Under the pieces are notes generated by a model, which ran no database searches, had not been told where the DNA came from, and saw only the letters and a list, made by a program, of their open reading frames with translations. From Lachnospiraceae bacterium (GTDB taxonomy: Bacteria > Bacillota_A > Clostridia > Lachnospirales > Lachnospiraceae), in contig JAFWYN010000005.1 in assembly GCA_017522685.1 (NCBI GenBank), positions 62,001 to 126,000 of the forward strand: a DNA stretch of 64,000 nucleotides, given 5' to 3'. The position numbers and the translations under genes were made by a program. Shown piece by piece: positions 23,625 through 31,786 of the stretch. Every line of letters starts with the position of its first letter. The first letter of the stretch is position 1.

Positions 23625-24071
23625 TCAACCAACATCCTTGTTTCGCTGTTGGAATTCCTTCAGTTCTTCATTTAGTGCCTTGGACTCCAAGTCCCGCTTT
23701 ATCTTATAAACCCAAAAGGCGCAAACATAGGCCAGACACAGGTACAGGGTAAAAAGTAATAATTGCAGGGGATCGTTAAACCATTTTCCAAGCCATGCTA
23801 CACTAGTATAAATTCCTACACAAAGCAGGATATAGAGTATCTCACGCAAGCCCAGCTTTTCCCCTTCATCAAAATTATCCAGACATAATAGCTGAAAGAA
23901 TCCCATACCATAGGTCAGGAAAATCATCTCCGTCATATGCAGGATGCTGGCATTCCAATCCCCTTCCGCAATCCGACACACACAGTAAAAGAACAAAATG
24001 CAGAAAAAATACAGACATGCCTTAAACTCCACACCGATTTCCTTACTTAAATATCTCTCAAAACGCGTCAT
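23625..24071 (-). CDS. DUF3021-type membrane protein
   Basis: The ATG at 24071 has GAGAGG eight bases upstream; an in-frame GTG at 24080 lies within the ribosome site. The 148-residue protein has four hydrophobic helices and a basic cytoplasmic tail (YKIKRDLESKALNEELKEFQQR). The pattern TRFERYLSKEIGVEFKACLYFF and its position between LytTR and ABC genes match DUF3021 partners of LytTR regulators. These are thought to hold the LytTR protein at the membrane and gate its activity. Confidence 0.85.
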   Translation of the reverse strand: MTRFERYLSKEIGVEFKACLYFFCILFFYCVCRIAEGDWNASILHMTEMIFLTYGMGFFQLLCLDNFDEGEKLGLREILYILLCVGIYTSVAWLGKWFNDPLQLLLFTLYLCLAYVCAFWVYKIKRDLESKALNEELKEFQQRNKDVG

Positions 24072-24072
24072 A

Positions 24073-24510
24073 CTACTCACCTCTCAGTTTCTTTCTAAAA
24101 TCAGAAGCATAGGTTCTGGATATGATAATATGCTCCCCATTTTCCATGGTGGCATCGATACGATTGGAGGACAGACTCCGTAGAGCTACCACCTTGTTGA
24201 TATTCATTATCATGGACTTGCTGCACCGGAAGAAATACTCCTTTTGCAATAGTACCTCCAATTGCTGCAAGGTATAGTTCATCCGATACACTTCCTGCTC
24301 CGTATAGGCGAAGGTTTTGCCCTCCACACTTTCCGCATACAAAAGGTCTCCGGGGGCAATAACTACCTGTTCATTTTCCCTCCAGCCTAAGATGCGCCGG
24401 CTTCCCTGCTCCATAAAGGCCAGGATTCTCTCCACCTCTTCATTGACTTCCCGATAGTTCAGAATCAACTCATCCTCACCATCTGCCATTTGATTTATGA
24501 TATATTTCAT
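24073..24510 (-). CDS. LytTR-type transcriptional regulator without receiver domain
   Basis: A 145-residue regulator. The N-terminal ~45 residues form an adaptor and residues 48-145 the LytTR DNA-binding domain (DLLYAESVEGKTFAYT, YRMNYTLQQLEVLL, FFRCSKSMIMNINKVVAL, ISRTYASDFRKKL). There is no phosphoreceiver, as is typical for members paired with DUF3021 proteins. It is first in the operon LytTR-DUF3021-ATPase-permease. Inverted GTAAGT-type sites upstream are candidate binding sites. Confidence 0.93.
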   Translation of the reverse strand: MKYIINQMADGEDELILNYREVNEEVERILAFMEQGSRRILGWRENEQVVIAPGDLLYAESVEGKTFAYTEQEVYRMNYTLQQLEVLLQKEYFFRCSKSMIMNINKVVALRSLSSNRIDATMENGEHIIISRTYASDFRKKLRGE

Positions 24511-24545
24511 GCTTTCTCCTGTCCGTACAGTCTCCGTCTTTTTAT

Positions 24546-24631
24546 GATTTTATTGTATCAACCATCCGTTTTTTCTACAAGGGCTTTTGGTGTAAGTGAC
24601 ACTTTTCGCCCCATAACAGACACTAACTTAC
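24546..24631 (-). promoter_or_regulatory. Promoter and inverted sites of the LytTR operon
   Basis: On the minus strand TTGTAG and TACAAT are 17 bp apart, ~45 bp before the LytTR gene. Two facing copies of a GTAAGT-N1/2-GACAC/GTGTC word lie upstream at 24590-24602 and 24619-24631, centres 29 bp apart. Paired words of this kind suit LytTR dimers. Confidence 0.6.
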
Positions 24632-24677
24632 AGAGCTTATGTCAAATTTGCCACAAACAAAAAACACCCTCTGTGGC

Positions 24678-24696
24678 GCAGCCCTTTTGGGGCTGC
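24678..24696 (-). terminator. Terminator of the Spo0A-domain gene
   Basis: GCAGCCCC-AAAA-GGGCTGC stem, ~40 bp after the gene stop on the minus strand, with GTTTTTTGTTTG further on. The distance to the T-run (about 15 bases) is longer than ideal. Confidence 0.6.
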
Positions 24697-24735
24697 TTAC
24701 GCAAAGAATGTCTCTCTCATTTTATGTATTCTGTG

Positions 24736-25107
24736 TTATGCACTTTTTTCGCTATGTTCATTGGCCAGATAGAAGTACAATCGGGCGAGGAACTGTGAAT
24801 TGGTGGGAACACCCTTGTTGGGATTAATACTGTTCCTGAACAGCCTATTAATCTGCTCTTTACTACCATGGTTCCAAGCCGTGGAAATGGCATGTCTGAT
24901 ACATCTTTCTACGCTGGCAGGAGTCGTATGATACTTTACTGCAATATCGATATACAGCAGCTTTGTAACGTGTCGCAGGTACTCTTCGTCCATCAGAGCC
25001 AGCTGTTCCGCATATGTAATATACTGGAATCCGATAAGGCTTGGGGACAATCCGATGTCAAGTAATAATTCCTGAATTTCTGATACGTTGATTTTCTCGC
25101 TTTGCAT
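24736..25107 (-). CDS. Stand-alone Spo0A C-terminal DNA-binding domain protein
   Basis: A 123-residue protein that aligns along its length with the effector domain of Spo0A: LLLDIGLSPSLIGFQYITYA, LYIDIAVKYHTTPASVERCIRHAISTAW (recognition helix region) and VPTNSQFLARLYFYL. Full Spo0A has an N-terminal receiver of ~120 residues, absent here; the start at 25107 follows AAGGAGAAAAATGT, so this is a complete small gene rather than a truncation. Without a receiver it cannot be phosphorylated and might act constitutively or by competing at 0A boxes. It is divergent from an HTH/S24 regulator with a shared control region. Confidence 0.92.
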   Translation of the reverse strand: MQSEKINVSEIQELLLDIGLSPSLIGFQYITYAEQLALMDEEYLRHVTKLLYIDIAVKYHTTPASVERCIRHAISTAWNHGSKEQINRLFRNSINPNKGVPTNSQFLARLYFYLANEHSEKSA

Positions 25108-25130
25108 ACATTTTTCTCCTTAATTTATTC

Positions 25131-25236
25131 AAATTTGCTTTATAGGCAAATTTTATTTCAAATATTGACAAATAAAAATATTTAAGATAACATTTTTACG
25201 AGAATTTCAAATTTTTTCGCGTGTCAAAATAGACAC
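25131..25236 (+). promoter_or_regulatory. Divergent control region with two palindromes
   Basis: The plus promoter is TTGACA (25165-25170), 17 bp, TAACAT (25188-25193). A perfect inverted repeat AAATTTGC-N7-GCAAATTT lies at 25131-25153 near the Spo0A-domain gene. Another, GTGTC-N6-GACAC (25221-25236), lies between the plus promoter and the HTH/S24 start. Both are operator candidates for the HTH/S24 protein. Confidence 0.65.
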
Positions 25237-25248
25237 AGAAGGGAATTT

Positions 25249-25935
25249 ATGCTTTGTGAGAGATTAAGACAGCTAACCAACGAGAAGGGATGGTCCTTAC
25301 AACAGTTGGCGGAGATATCCGACCTCCCACTGGAAACCGTACGTAATATATACTACGGCAAGACCCCCGACCCTAAGATTTCCACCGTTATGAAACTGGC
25401 TAAATCCTTTAATCTGACGGTAAATTGCCTGATGGGACAGTGCTCACACACCCCTCAGGAACGTGCCATATTGATTAACTACCGTAATTGCGGCAAGCAC
25501 GGCAAGTCCATTATTGAACTGATTTCCAGATATGAAGCCTGCGCTATGAAAAAAGAAAGAGAAAAGGACGGACGACATAAAATACCTTGTATCGTTCCGG
25601 AAGGCACTGTATCCCACGGCATCATTTACGATATGTGTGAAACCGTGGAGATTGAAACCGATGTGAAGGAAGCATATATTGCAATCCGTATGGTTTCTAA
25701 TGACCTGGCTCCCACCTATTGTAAGGGTGATATCCTGTTGTTTGAAAACCGCTTCCCTAAGCACGGCGAAAAGGCCGCCTTCTATAAAGGAGACCGAATT
25801 TATATCCGTAGGTATTTGGAAGAGGAAAATCAGTATTGCCTGAAATGCTTACATAACTGCGATGTGGATATTATCCTGAAACGTATGGATGAAGTAGATT
25901 ACATCGGCACCTGCGTGGATGTGGTAAGGGATTAA
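25249..25935 (+). CDS. HTH (XRE) regulator with an S24/LexA-like C-terminal domain
   Basis: A 228-residue protein. Residues 1-65 are an XRE HTH (LRQLTNEKGWSLQQLAEISD, LPLETVRNIYYGK). Residues ~135-228 have an S24-like fold: IAIRMVSNDLAPTYCKGDILLFENRFP resembles the Ser region of LexA/CI-type peptidases, here SNDLAP where active enzymes have G-x-S-M-x-P, followed by KGDRIYIRRY. The catalytic serine is placed plausibly (Ser in MVSNDL) and a lysine may be at AAFYKGDRIYIRR. Self-cleavage is uncertain. It is divergent from the Spo0A-domain gene. Confidence 0.82.
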   Translation: MLCERLRQLTNEKGWSLQQLAEISDLPLETVRNIYYGKTPDPKISTVMKLAKSFNLTVNCLMGQCSHTPQERAILINYRNCGKHGKSIIELISRYEACAMKKEREKDGRHKIPCIVPEGTVSHGIIYDMCETVEIETDVKEAYIAIRMVSNDLAPTYCKGDILLFENRFPKHGEKAAFYKGDRIYIRRYLEEENQYCLKCLHNCDVDIILKRMDEVDYIGTCVDVVRD

Positions 25936-25992
25936 TTTGTGAAGATTCTTTTAAGATATGGATTATTTAGAAAAAAGTCATCGACAAAATAC

Positions 25993-26025
25993 AAGCCCAA
26001 TCGACATAAACTGTCGGTCGGGCTT
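25993..26025 (+). terminator. Terminator of the HTH/S24 gene
   Basis: Stem AAGCCC-ATCGACA with TGTCGGT-CGGGCTT (loop TAAAC) followed by ATTTATAT, ~60 bp after the gene stop. Confidence 0.75.
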
Positions 26026-26127
26026 ATTTATATGACGAGGAAATTGTGCGAGTATGGTAATGGAGATTAAGAAAATCATTTCGCAATTTTTCCAAGCAGA
26101 TACGCCGGTATCCGCTTTTTTATTTGC

Positions 26128-27159
26128 TCATGGAGAATGGCACACTCCACTCTCCAATATGGTAAATCGCAGATTCTCCATATCAAGCTCTGCCTCTGCT
26201 CCGTAGGGCAGGATACAAATGGGTGACGTATGTCCGAAATTCACTCCGTACAGAATGGGCAGGTCCGTAAGTCCGTACTTGCGGGATACTACCTGACGGA
26301 TTCTTTCTGTATAGGATTGGAAAGGCTGTGGAGTGCACATTTTACCGATAATCACACACTTCAACACTTGAAGATACCCTTTTCTTCCCAACCAGTCAAA
26401 GAAGTCCCCCATGTACGCTACGTCACAAAACTCCGGAATATCCTCAAAAAACAGGATGGTATCTGCGAAATCTTCTTTTGTTAAAGTGATGAGGCTATCG
26501 CTGTCATACTCCATCAATCCTCCATGACCACCGAACAGACGACCTCGTACCACACCCTTGCCCTGTACGGGTTCATATCCTTGGTTGGTTGTGTATTGTC
26601 TGATATGCTGCGGATTAGCATGGTCATGGGCATCATATGACCAATCCTCGGAAGGCAGTATTTCTCCTATGGCCTCCGTCTCAAAGAACACCTTTTGAAA
26701 CCACTTTTTACTGTAAGGGTGCCACGCTTTCGTTTCTGCCACCGTAGTCAACAGATTGGGACCGTAGAAGGTGCTAAGTCCCAGCTGATGGCAGTACAAG
26801 TGGAGATTCATGACATCCGAATATCCACAGAGAATCTTAGGATTTTTGCGGATTACCTCCGGGTCCAGATAAGGTAACAGCTTGTGGGAATCATTGCCCC
26901 CGATATTGGCGATAATGGCCTTTACCTGCTTGTTTTCAAAGGCCCACATCACATCCTCTGCTCTGGCCTGCGGATGTTGTGCCAGGTACTCCGTCCCTTT
27001 CAGAGAATTAGGCGCTGCCACCACATGAAGCCCCAGCTCCTCCAGCCGCTTCATGCCCAGCTCATACTTCCAATGTATATCCTCATCCCCGGCACATCCC
27101 CAGGCGGGACTGATGGTGGCGATGGTGTCGCCGATATTTAGTTTTGGTGGTTTGATCAT
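26128..27159 (-). CDS. S66-family serine carboxypeptidase (LdcA/MccF-like)
   Basis: The ATG at 27159 follows AAGGAGGTGCCATC; the in-frame GTG at 27177 precedes the ribosome site. The 343-residue enzyme has the S66 pattern: ISPAWG near residue 18, nucleophile in CGYSDVMNL near 112, glutamate in FFEDIPEFCDVAYMGDF near 240 and histidine in NFGHTSPI near 318. S66 members cut L,D-bonds in muropeptides or, as MccF, inactivate microcin C. No signal peptide, so it acts in the cytoplasm. Given the resistance-like neighbours, an antibiotic-detoxifying role is as likely as murein recycling. Confidence 0.9.
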   Translation of the reverse strand: MIKPPKLNIGDTIATISPAWGCAGDEDIHWKYELGMKRLEELGLHVVAAPNSLKGTEYLAQHPQARAEDVMWAFENKQVKAIIANIGGNDSHKLLPYLDPEVIRKNPKILCGYSDVMNLHLYCHQLGLSTFYGPNLLTTVAETKAWHPYSKKWFQKVFFETEAIGEILPSEDWSYDAHDHANPQHIRQYTTNQGYEPVQGKGVVRGRLFGGHGGLMEYDSDSLITLTKEDFADTILFFEDIPEFCDVAYMGDFFDWLGRKGYLQVLKCVIIGKMCTPQPFQSYTERIRQVVSRKYGLTDLPILYGVNFGHTSPICILPYGAEAELDMENLRFTILESGVCHSP

Positions 27160-27257
27160 GATGGCACCTCCTTTCACATATTTTTAGTGCAAGGATTTTG
27201 TAATAATCGATGCAAATGTTAATAATTCGTAGTGGGAGAAGTCTCGTCGCACATTTT

Positions 27258-27506
27258 TGGACATATACACATTTTCTTATTCAAAATGTCCATAAAAACG
27301 CCATTTTTCATGAATTTCGAGTACTTTTTAAGCGTTTTTGGACATATACAAAATAATCTTCTTCCAATGTCCATGATTTGCCCTGTTTTGTGGACATTTT
27401 CTGTCAAAAATCTCCTATATATCCAAACTTACAATTTAGACAGTATAATCAGCTCCAAAACCAATGCGTTTTGGACATTTCTGAGACATTTTTGCACAGA
27501 TGTCCA
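27258..27506. repeat. 249-bp four-hairpin element, copy A
   Basis: Four 35-bp hairpins start at 27258, 27339, 27391 and 27472, each TGGACAT-N21-ATGTCCA (third has ATATCCA). Gaps between hairpins are 46, 17 and 46 bp, giving exactly 249 bp. Copies B and C have identical spacing. Sequence outside the words has diverged noticeably from B and C, while seven of the eight words are intact. It fills the gap between the S66 gene and the upstream GNAT gene. It is non-coding in all frames as far as I can judge. Confidence 0.9.
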
Positions 27507-27526
27507 AAAAGGAAATTCCTAATGGT

Positions 27527-28090
27527 TTATATCCCTTTTAGATACTCATCCCGCAAAATAGAATAATACATCCTTCCCTCATAACCATCATTCATATAGA
27601 AATAGTCCCGAAGCGTTCCCTCATAGGTAAAGCCGCACTTCTCAATGACCTGCTTAGACGGTGTGTTGCTGGGGCGGACGCAAATCTGTACCTTATGCAA
27701 ATGAATTTGCTCAAAGCCATAATCTATGATAGCCTTGGTAGCTTCCGTAGCATATCCTTTGCACTGAAAGGACACTCCGATACAGTACTCAATCTCTGCA
27801 AAATGGTTCTTACTGTCCACCAGAAAATAAGCGATTTGTCCAATACATTCACCGGACTCCTTCTCGATGATAGCCCATCGATAAGTATCCGTTTTTTCAT
27901 AAGCACCAATGTACTTATCCAGAAGCCCCTTCACCGCTTCCTCGGTAATATATACCGGCTCCGCATACATAAACTGAACCCTTTCATCTGCCACCCAGTT
28001 TTTCAGCATGGATTCACCATCTGTGTAAGTAAAGGGACGCAAAAGTAAGCGCGCGGTTTCTATTGTTTGAGTTCCTACATGAGTCAGCAT
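27527..28090 (-). CDS. GNAT N-acetyltransferase, RimJ/RimL type
   Basis: A 187-residue acetyltransferase with the RimJ/L layout: ETARLLLRPFTYTDGESML at the start, acetyl-CoA loop QCKGYATEATKAI near 109-121, and SNTPSKQVIEKCGFTYEGTLRDYF near 142-165. These enzymes acetylate protein N-termini or small amines using acetyl-CoA. Substrate unknown. Start is supported by AGGAGGATTAACC. The 249-bp element copy A begins 21 bp beyond its stop. Confidence 0.93.
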   Translation of the reverse strand: MLTHVGTQTIETARLLLRPFTYTDGESMLKNWVADERVQFMYAEPVYITEEAVKGLLDKYIGAYEKTDTYRWAIIEKESGECIGQIAYFLVDSKNHFAEIEYCIGVSFQCKGYATEATKAIIDYGFEQIHLHKVQICVRPSNTPSKQVIEKCGFTYEGTLRDYFYMNDGYEGRMYYSILRDEYLKGI

Positions 28091-28111
28091 GGTTAATCCT
28101 CCTAATCTTTT

Positions 28112-28453
28112 CTATCCATAAACCGCCTCCCGCAGAGGCTTGTCCCAGTAAATAACACCGTTCATCTCCTCCGCCAGTGCGTCGGCCACTTCTTTCACCT
28201 GCTCCAGCATCAGGGCGTCGCGCTTCTTGGAACGTCTGCCCTTTTCGTTGAAAATCTCCTTGCTTGCATAGGCATCGTAGGAAATACCAAAATCCTCCTC
28301 ATCCCTGTGGGGAAAGAAGGATATACCTACTTCATACATAATATTTCCGCTATCCGAAGTGGCTGTCAGCGTAACCACCACACCCTTACGCTCCACTTCG
28401 TTGTACACGCATTCTCCACTCAAATACTGCTTATACACATCGATTACTTTCAT
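28112..28453 (-). CDS. Hypothetical protein, 113 residues
   Basis: Start at the ATG at 28453 after AGGAGGATTCCAT; the longer frame lacks a ribosome site. The soluble protein begins with an alpha/beta pattern (MKVIDVYKQYLSGECVYNEV), has strands VVVTLTATSDSGNIMYEVGISFFP and a basic segment GRRSKKRDALMLEQVKEVADAL near 80-100. I do not recognise the family. It is inside the run of GNAT genes with ~20-bp gaps on one side and ~55 bp on the other, so it is probably cotranscribed with them. Confidence 0.7.
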   Translation of the reverse strand: MKVIDVYKQYLSGECVYNEVERKGVVVTLTATSDSGNIMYEVGISFFPHRDEEDFGISYDAYASKEIFNEKGRRSKKRDALMLEQVKEVADALAEEMNGVIYWDKPLREAVYG

Positions 28454-28507
28454 ATGGAATCCTCCTTTTCCTAATGCAGGCTCTGCTAGCCCTGTTTTCT
28501 TACACAC

Positions 28508-28960
28508 CTAAAATTTATACTGCATAAAATTACCGTTCTTCACAAATCCAAAATCCTTGTACAGTAGTACCCCCATATCGGAGGCGGTAATCTGGACTGC
28601 TCCACAGCCGTATTCCTTAGCTTCCTGTACTACTCTGGTAAGAAGCTCCTTGGCGATACCTTTTCTTCGATATGCATCGGAAGTATACATGGAGGAAAGA
28701 AGACCGATTTTCCCACTGGGGCAGCCGAAATAAGGCGGTTTTTCCACAAAGGACATACCGCTGGTTCCTACGATTTCCTCTCCATCCATGGCAAGCCAGG
28801 ACACAAAGGTCCCATCTGCCAAATGCCTGTCATAATAATCCTTTAACGCCGGCACCAAATCCAAATCCTCCGTGGCCCCTTCTTCCCGAAGCTGGCGGAT
28901 GCGTAGCTCTATAAACTTATCTACTTCCCTTTCGGTTAATTTTTTATAGTAAATAGACAT
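28508..28960 (-). CDS. GNAT N-acetyltransferase
   Basis: Start at the ATG at 28960, after GAGGAGTGATATTT, giving 150 residues. Acetyl-CoA loop is RRKGIAKELL near 100; the fold ends GVLLYKDFGFVKNGNFMQYKF, with the strand-helix 'LYKDFGF' typical of the family. The N-terminal YKKLTEREVDKFIELRIRQLREEG is often seen in uncharacterised Clostridia GNATs. It follows the next GNAT gene by 5 bp, so the two are almost certainly one transcript. Confidence 0.92.
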   Translation of the reverse strand: MSIYYKKLTEREVDKFIELRIRQLREEGATEDLDLVPALKDYYDRHLADGTFVSWLAMDGEEIVGTSGMSFVEKPPYFGCPSGKIGLLSSMYTSDAYRRKGIAKELLTRVVQEAKEYGCGAVQITASDMGVLLYKDFGFVKNGNFMQYKF

Positions 28961-28965
28961 AAATA

Positions 28966-29433
28966 TCACTCCTCGCATTTTGTATGTAATTCCAACACCA
29001 TAAATACATCCGACCGTACATTCTGATTATACCTCTCTGTATCCACAAAACCAACCCTGCTGTATAATCCCAAGGCTTTTGTACTGGTGGATAAGGAGTC
29101 TAAGTACATCCGATGATATCCGACTTCTTTTGCAAAACTCACTGCCTTTTCTAACATAGCTTTCCCATATCCTAAACCATGGTATTCCTCCAGTAAATAT
29201 AAGGACTTTAGCTCACAATTTTCCTCATCCAGCTCTTTTACAGCAACCGTTCCGATGATTTTCTCATCTTCAAAAAGGCACCAGAACACCTTAAATTGAT
29301 TTGCAATATCAAGATAAAAACTGTGTCTGCCCCTGATATCCAAAACTCTGCCAGACTGGGGCAGACATTTCTCTAAAAACGTAATTAACGGAAGTTCAAA
29401 TTTTTTGCTATATTCTACCATTTGCTTTGCCAC
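28966..29433 (-). CDS. GNAT N-acetyltransferase
   Basis: A 155-residue GNAT starting at a GTG (29433) ten bases after AGGAGG. Acetyl-CoA loop is EEYHGLGYGKAML near 88-100, preceded by the beta strand CELKSLYLL. The C-terminal part has STKALGLYSRVGFVDTERYN, similar to ArgA/MarR-linked GNATs. The sequence lies 5 bp before the next GNAT start, indicating a shared operon. Substrate unknown. Confidence 0.92.
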   Translation of the reverse strand: MAKQMVEYSKKFELPLITFLEKCLPQSGRVLDIRGRHSFYLDIANQFKVFWCLFEDEKIIGTVAVKELDEENCELKSLYLLEEYHGLGYGKAMLEKAVSFAKEVGYHRMYLDSLSTSTKALGLYSRVGFVDTERYNQNVRSDVFMVLELHTKCEE

Positions 29434-29460
29434 TTATTCTATTCCTCCTGCACCACTCTC

Positions 29461-30207
29461 TTACTTCACCGCTCTGGTGGCAATAAAGGTGGGCACATTA
29501 TATTCATGGAAAAAGCCGTAGCCGTCCGTATCTTCCATCAAATTGGTCAGACAAAATCCGGCTTCCAGCTGGCCGCCAATCTGCTCCTCCAAGGTATGGG
29601 AAAACTCGATTGCCCTGTCATTTTTCATGCATTCCTCATAAAGCTCCGGATTTTTCATTGGGTTAAAGGGTAGCTTGTACTTAATGCTCATATCCGTATC
29701 ATCAAAGATGAACGCAAAGCCCGTGTCCAAACCGCACATCAGAATTCCGCCCTTCTTCAACACTCTGTAACACTCCTTAAAAATCGGCTTTACCTCCTCC
29801 ACATAACAATTGGAGGCAGGGTGGAAAATAATATCAAAGGTTTCATCCTCAAAAGGCAACCTCTTGGTCATATCTGCCTGCACGATTTCCACCTGATAGC
29901 CTTCTCTCTCTGCCACTATGCGCTCACTCTCGCACTGCTTGGCAGAGTAGTCCAACACGGTACACTTGGCACCCAAAGCTGAAAAAACCGGAATCTGCTG
30001 ACCGCCGCCGCTGGCCAAGCCCAAAAGTTTCTTCCCCTTTAAATCGCCAAACCACTCCTTCGGCACCATCTTAGTCGGGGTCAGTAATACGCCCCATTCT
30101 CCCGCCAAAGCTTTTTCATATTCTTCATGGGTAATAGGTTGTCCCCATGTCCATCCATCCTCACACCAAGAATCAATAATCTTAGAATTTATATCCTGAT
30201 AACTCAT
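29461..30207 (-). CDS. SAM-dependent methyltransferase (Methyltransf_11 type)
   Basis: A 248-residue class I methyltransferase. Motif I is KLLGLASGGGQQIPVFS near 60-76 (GGGxQ form), acidic end of strand 2 VLDYSAKQ, motif IV region FDIIFHPASN and VLKKGGILMCGLDTG. The N-terminal DINSKIIDSWCEDGWTWGQPI stretch is typical of a Clostridia family annotated only as class I methyltransferase. It is 11 bp after another methyltransferase gene. Small-molecule O/N-methylation is likely but undetermined. Confidence 0.92.
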   Translation of the reverse strand: MSYQDINSKIIDSWCEDGWTWGQPITHEEYEKALAGEWGVLLTPTKMVPKEWFGDLKGKKLLGLASGGGQQIPVFSALGAKCTVLDYSAKQCESERIVAEREGYQVEIVQADMTKRLPFEDETFDIIFHPASNCYVEEVKPIFKECYRVLKKGGILMCGLDTGFAFIFDDTDMSIKYKLPFNPMKNPELYEECMKNDRAIEFSHTLEEQIGGQLEAGFCLTNLMEDTDGYGFFHEYNVPTFIATRAVK

Positions 30208-30218
30208 ATATACTTCCT

Positions 30219-30983
30219 CTATTCTTTCCTTGCCACAAAAAGATACCTTGCCATCTGACCGGCAAACTCTTCATAATTTTCTGTCGCACAATCTGTTTGA
30301 AACAGTAATAAATCAAACCAGTCTTTTTGTTGTTCTTCTAAAAATTCCTTCTCATGGGCCAAGGCTGCCTCTCGCTTTTTCTGAAGTAATTCATAGGTTT
30401 GCCTGGTGATATCGGTGACTTCGTAGGGTAATCCGTTTTGTTGCAATGCCTGCGCCAGTACGGTGGTCTCCGCACTCTCTGTCCTGGGCATCACATCGCC
30501 CTCCTGATATCCTACAAAGAACACACCATCCTTCTTCAGCCACTTCTTCACCTGTGCAACAAAAGCTGACATGTCCTTGGCAAAGTACATGGTATCCATG
30601 GAAGTAATCACATCAAAGGAATTCTCCTCATAGTCTACTTCCCCAATGACACCTTCCCGAAAATCTGCCCGGTCCGTAAACAGCGCCTCCGCAGTTTTGA
30701 TGGCTTCCCCGGAGTAGTCAAAGCCATGAATACAGGCGCCTGTCTTCTGTTGCAGATACCCCAGCATCTTGCCGTTTCCGCAACCGATATCCAGGATATG
30801 CACATCCTCGCCTGTGGGAATATACTCCAAAATCCTATTAATCTGCGCGATATCACTAAATCCGTCCTGTGAAAAATCCTCTCCAAAGGCATCCTTACAA
30901 AAGGCCTGAAAGGCAGGAGAACCTGCTGCCATCTTATAAAATTCTTCGTAGGCATCATAAAATAATAAGTCTGATTTATTCAT
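30219..30983 (-). CDS. SAM-dependent methyltransferase
   Basis: A 254-residue class I methyltransferase. Motif I HILDIGCGNGKMLGYL near 58-73, strand 2 GFDYSGEAI, motif IV DVITSMDTMYFA and post-motif GVFFVGYQEGD. The C-terminal ~90 residues are helical and charged. It is not closely similar to its downstream methyltransferase neighbour, so the pair is not a recent duplication. Upstream by ~20 bp is the nucleotidyltransferase gene. Confidence 0.92.
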   Translation of the reverse strand: MNKSDLLFYDAYEEFYKMAAGSPAFQAFCKDAFGEDFSQDGFSDIAQINRILEYIPTGEDVHILDIGCGNGKMLGYLQQKTGACIHGFDYSGEAIKTAEALFTDRADFREGVIGEVDYEENSFDVITSMDTMYFAKDMSAFVAQVKKWLKKDGVFFVGYQEGDVMPRTESAETTVLAQALQQNGLPYEVTDITRQTYELLQKKREAALAHEKEFLEEQQKDWFDLLLFQTDCATENYEEFAGQMARYLFVARKE

Positions 30984-31003
30984 TTCTGATCCTCTCTGTC
31001 TGC

Positions 31004-31786
31004 TTACCGTTCCTTGATCCGTGCCAGCATCTCCTCTGCAAACTGCTTTGCCACTGTCTCCTCCAGCGTCATCTTCTGTCCCGTGGCGTATTCTTCCAAA
31101 GCGTCCCTTATTAGCTTCGCTAATTCGCCTTCCTCGCCCATCCGGTCATCTGCTGCCAACTGCCCAAGCATCCACTCTCCCCCTTCTTTTTTGGAGAGAA
31201 TGAGTCCTTCCTCTTTGTAACCCAGCACACGGCACAGATTCAGGATGATATACATGGGACTTTCCAAAATATCCTCTGTAGCGCCCTCAATATCGCACCA
31301 AATACTATCCATGTAAGCTTCCCGGCTTACCTCTGCAAATACTTCCCGGATGTCCTTGCCGTAAAGCACCTGTCCACTATGATAAAGAATAGCGAAATGA
31401 GCCGCCAAATCCTTGTCCGTGCCCTTCATCTTGGCTACATAATCCTCCGGATCGGTCTGATACCAATTCAAATGTGCCACGGAAAAATGCAGCTCAAAGG
31501 GCGTAGGATACACAAAGGGCCTGCAGACCGCTTCCCTCACGATGCTCAGCTCCAGTCCCTTCTCCGGCGCCTGTTTATTCAGCTCCACCACCATATCCAT
31601 AAACTGCCTCTTGGCAGTGTCATTTACCTCATCCTTCGCTACCAGTATCAGGTCAATATCACTTTTCTCCGGGTTGAAACACCCCATCACAGCCGAACCG
31701 TGAAGGTAAATACCGGTTAGGTTGGTGCCTAAGATATGGCTGCTTTCTGCCACAAAATAATCTAATAATCCTTGTATTTTATCCAT
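31004..31786 (-). CDS. AadA-like nucleotidyltransferase with DUF4111-type C-terminus
   Basis: A 260-residue protein. The nucleotidyltransferase core is YLHGSAVMGCFNPEKSDIDL near 27-46 (GS-x-n-DxD). The C-terminal helical domain DIEGATEDILESPMYIILNLCRVLGYKEEGLILSKKEG matches the DUF4111 region of AadA/ANT(3'') enzymes that adenylylate streptomycin and spectinomycin. Residues for a specific drug cannot be verified by eye, so resistance is a family-level inference. It overlaps the upstream GNAT gene by 8 bp. Confidence 0.9.
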   Translation of the reverse strand: MDKIQGLLDYFVAESSHILGTNLTGIYLHGSAVMGCFNPEKSDIDLILVAKDEVNDTAKRQFMDMVVELNKQAPEKGLELSIVREAVCRPFVYPTPFELHFSVAHLNWYQTDPEDYVAKMKGTDKDLAAHFAILYHSGQVLYGKDIREVFAEVSREAYMDSIWCDIEGATEDILESPMYIILNLCRVLGYKEEGLILSKKEGGEWMLGQLAADDRMGEEGELAKLIRDALEEYATGQKMTLEETVAKQFAEEMLARIKER

